Shown here: in pieces, positions 61,886-64,000 of the stretch
Layout of the letters: each line of letters begins with the position of its first letter
Position numbering within the stretch: position 1 is the stretch's first letter
DNA from: Burkholderia humptydooensis
Lineage (GTDB): Bacteria; Pseudomonadota; Gammaproteobacteria; Burkholderiales; Burkholderiaceae
Length of the DNA stretch: 64,000 bases
Reading direction: 5' to 3'
Assembly: GCF_001513745.1 (NCBI RefSeq)
Contig: NZ_CP013380.1
Location: forward strand, 1,798,001 to 1,862,000
The notes under the pieces: generated by a model
Databases searched by the model: none
What the model saw: only the letters and a program-made list of their open reading frames with translations
Told to the model about the DNA's origin: nothing
Translations under genes and position numbers: made by a program

Positions 61886-63778
61886 ATGACCGACACGAAT
61901 CACTCGTCCATGCGCCAGCATTCGCTGCAATCGCTCGCGATTGCAGCAATCGGCGTGGTTTTCGGCGACATCGGCACGAGCCCGCTGTACTCGCTCAAGG
62001 AAGCGTTCAGTCCGGCACACGGCATTCCTCTCACGCCGAGCTCGATCCTCGGCGTGATCTCGCTCCTGTTCTGGGCGATCATTCTCGTCGTCGGCATCAA
62101 GTACGTGCTGTTCGTGATGCGCGCCGACAACAACGGCGAGGGCGGCGTGCTCGCGCTGATGGCGCTGTCGCTGCGGCCGCTGAATCCGAAGTCGCGTATC
62201 ACCGGCCTGATGATGGCGCTCGGCATCTTCGGCGCGTGCATGTTCTATGGCGACGCGGTGATCACGCCCGCGATCTCGGTGATGTCGGCGGTCGAGGGCC
62301 TCGAGGTTGCGACGCCGCAACTGTCGCACCTCGTGCTGCCGATCACGATCGTGATCCTGATCGCGCTGTTCTGGATTCAGCGGCACGGCACGGCGATGGT
62401 CGGCAAGCTGTTCGGCCCGATCATGGTGCTCTGGTTCGTGACGATCGCCGCGCTCGGCGTCTATCACATCGCGCGCGCGCCGATGATCGTCCGGGCGATC
62501 AATCCGTACTACGCGTTCTCGTTCATGTCCGAGCACGTGCTGCTCGCGTACGTGGTGCTCGGCTCCGTCGTGCTCGTGTTGACGGGCGCGGAAGCGCTCT
62601 ACGCGGACATGGGGCACTTCGGCGCGAAGCCGATCCGGCTCGCCGCATACGTGCTCGTGATGCCGTCGCTCGTGCTCAATTACTTCGGCCAGGGCGCGCT
62701 GCTGCTGCTCGATCCGAAGGCGATCGAGAATCCGTTCTTCCTGCTCGCGCCGCAATGGGCGGCGCTGCCGCTCGTCGTGCTGTCGACGGTCGCGACCGTC
62801 ATCGCGTCGCAGGCGGTGATCTCGGGCGCGTATTCGCTGACGAGCCAGGCCATCCAGCTCGGCTACGTGCCGCGGATGAAGATCCTGCATACGTCCGAGC
62901 TCGCGATCGGGCAGATCTACGTGCCCGTCGTCAACTGGCTGCTGCTGTTCGTGATCCTCTGCATCGTGATCGGCTTCAAGAGTTCCGACAACCTCGCGGC
63001 CGCGTACGGCATCGCGGTGACGGCGACGATGGTGATCACGACGATCCTCGCCGCGGTCGTGATGGTGAAGGTCTGGAACTGGAACAAGCTGCTCGTCGCG
63101 GTGATCATCGGCGTGTTCCTCGTCGTCGACCTCGGCTTCTTCGGCGCGAACCTGCTGAAGGTCGAGCAGGGCGGCTGGCTGCCGCTCGGCATCGGCGCGC
63201 TGCTGTTCTTCCTGTTGATGACCTGGTACAAGGGCCGTCATATCGTCAAGGAGCGCACCGCCGCCGACGGCATTCCGCTCGCACCGTTCCTTCAGGGGCT
63301 GCTCGCGCATCCGCCGCACCGCGTGTCGGGCACGGCGATCTATCTGACGGGCAACGACACGCTGGTGCCTGTGAGCCTTCTGCACAACCTGAAGCACAAC
63401 AAGGTGCTGCACGAGCGGACCATCTTCATGACATTCGTCACGCGCGACATCCCGTATGTGAAGGACGACGAACGGGTGACGATTCACGATGCGGGTGAAG
63501 GGCTCTACATCGTCAAGGCGGAATACGGCTTCAACGAGACGCCGGACGTGAAGGCGGTGCTCGAGGAGGTCGCGCGTCAGCGCGGAATGACGTTCGAGCT
63601 GATGGACACGTCGTTCTTCCTCGCGCGCGAAACCGTCGTGCCGACCCATCTGCCGGGCATGTCGATCTGGCGCGAGCGCGTGTTCGCGTGGATGCATCAG
63701 AACGCCGCGAAGCCGACCGATTTCTTCGCGATCCCGGCGAACCGCGTCGTCGAGCTCGGCACGAAGATCGAGATCTGA
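61886..63778 (+). CDS. kup: Low-affinity potassium uptake protein Kup
   Basis: 630 residues, about 12 transmembrane helices over the first 440 residues, then a soluble C-terminal domain. Signature sequence: [25 protein letters not shown] near the N-terminus, [15 protein letters not shown], and [24 protein letters not shown]+/H+ symporter of the KUP/HAK/KT family. ATG 61886 was chosen; in-frame upstream codons to 61796 are not hydrophobic or family-like. The ISL3 element ends about 250 bases before it, so its upstream region may be affected. Confidence 0.96.
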   Translation: MTDTNHSSMRQHSLQSLAIAAIGVVFGDIGTSPLYSLKEAFSPAHGIPLTPSSILGVISLLFWAIILVVGIKYVLFVMRADNNGEGGVLALMALSLRPLNPKSRITGLMMALGIFGACMFYGDAVITPAISVMSAVEGLEVATPQLSHLVLPITIVILIALFWIQRHGTAMVGKLFGPIMVLWFVTIAALGVYHIARAPMIVRAINPYYAFSFMSEHVLLAYVVLGSVVLVLTGAEALYADMGHFGAKPIRLAAYVLVMPSLVLNYFGQGALLLLDPKAIENPFFLLAPQWAALPLVVLSTVATVIASQAVISGAYSLTSQAIQLGYVPRMKILHTSELAIGQIYVPVVNWLLLFVILCIVIGFKSSDNLAAAYGIAVTATMVITTILAAVVMVKVWNWNKLLVAVIIGVFLVVDLGFFGANLLKVEQGGWLPLGIGALLFFLLMTWYKGRHIVKERTAADGIPLAPFLQGLLAHPPHRVSGTAIYLTGNDTLVPVSLLHNLKHNKVLHERTIFMTFVTRDIPYVKDDERVTIHDAGEGLYIVKAEYGFNETPDVKAVLEEVARQRGMTFELMDTSFFLARETVVPTHLPGMSIWRERVFAWMHQNAAKPTDFFAIPANRVVELGTKIEI

Positions 63779-63900
63779 GCGGCGAGTGCCGCGCGCCGTT
63801 CGTTGTCGACGTGCGGCGCGTTCCACCGCTTTCGCGCGACAGGAATCGATGCCAGCGCTATCGGGCGGAGATGCCGAATCGCCCCCGTCGATCCAGACGT

Positions 63901-63950
63901 CGCCAGTCACAAAAAAGCCCGCTTCGAAGCGGGCTTTTTTGTGACTGGCG
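63901..63950. terminator. Bidirectional terminator: perfect 50-base palindrome
   Basis: Both halves are exact reverse complements: CGCCAGTCACAAAAAAGCCC + GCTTC, then its mirror. The core GCCCGCTTCGAAGCGGGC with A6 and T6 tracts is a standard two-way terminator between kup and the converging gene. The complementarity continues through the tracts and 10 bases beyond each side. Confidence 0.93.
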
Positions 63951-63958
63951 CGTCGCGC

Positions 63959-64000
63959 TCAACGCGGCTGCTTGAGCTTCGCGAACGCAGCGGCCATCGC
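63959..64000 (-). CDS. C-terminal end of an unidentified minus-strand gene (cut by window end)
   Basis: The last 13 codons before the stop at 63959-63961 read AMAAAFAKLKQPR. The position just past the shared terminator fits a gene converging on kup. Too little sequence is present to name the family. Confidence 0.5.
   Translation of the reverse strand, partial: AMAAAFAKLKQPR

Overview
The window is GC-rich (roughly two thirds G+C), densely coding bacterial chromosome. Gene order and protein sequence point to a betaproteobacterium of the genus Burkholderia, most likely the B. pseudomallei/thailandensis/mallei group. The supporting blocks are surE-pcm-nlpD-rpoS, ffs-dnaX-ybaB-recR, and ndk-rlmN-(pilF)-rodZ-ispG-hisS-yfgM-bamB-der-hfq-hflX-hflK-hflC-hisZ-purA. 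Most of it is core housekeeping sequence. The species is inferred by eye, without a database search. I saw no tRNA, rRNA or CRISPR array.

Layout. 1-4468: end of hom, thrC, then the molybdopterin genes moeA-moaD-moaE. 4621-5852: a divergent pair, a group III truncated haemoglobin and an NsrR-type nitric-oxide sensor, with a candidate NsrR operator between them. 6055-8652: clpB behind a near-consensus sigma-32 promoter. 8754-12109: a group IIC-type intron placed just after the clpB terminator, its reverse transcriptase split by an IS110-family element. 12164-14403: yidB-like gene, a ComEA-like helix-hairpin-helix protein, and a MerR regulator overlapping a carboxymuconolactone-decarboxylase-family gene. 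14446-22022: acetoin catabolism cluster, acoR divergent from acoX-SDR-acoA-acoB-acoC, with a sigma-54 promoter and palindromic upstream sites. 22268-28236: internally deleted MATE transporter, ArnT-like glycosyltransferase, rpmE2, mtfA-like peptidase, and a MerR-MFS efflux operon.

28376-30159: trxA-rho on the minus strand. 30563-34358: 4.5S RNA gene, dnaX, ybaB, recR. 34415-39474: class III CoA-transferase, then surE-pcm-nlpD-rpoS. 39482-43455: exonuclease, endonuclease/phosphatase-family gene, rlmD, BAX-inhibitor-1-family membrane protein. 43704-60276: a long run of plus-strand core genes from ndk to purA and a purine-type phosphoribosyltransferase. 60329-61634: an ISL3-family insertion with an 8-bp target duplication inside the terminator T-tract. 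61886-63778: kup, followed by a perfect 50-bp palindromic terminator and the last codons of a minus-strand gene.

The most informative non-coding signals are the sigma-32 promoter of clpB, the sigma-54 promoter and TGAGAC/GTCTCA palindromes of the aco cluster, two MerR-type promoters with 19-bp spacers, and the NsrR-like operator. Also notable are the non-coding end of the IS110 element, which should encode a bridge RNA, and the recurrence of terminator T-tracts as mobile-element insertion points. Two genes (MATE transporter and pilF/pilW) appear reduced to internally deleted remnants.
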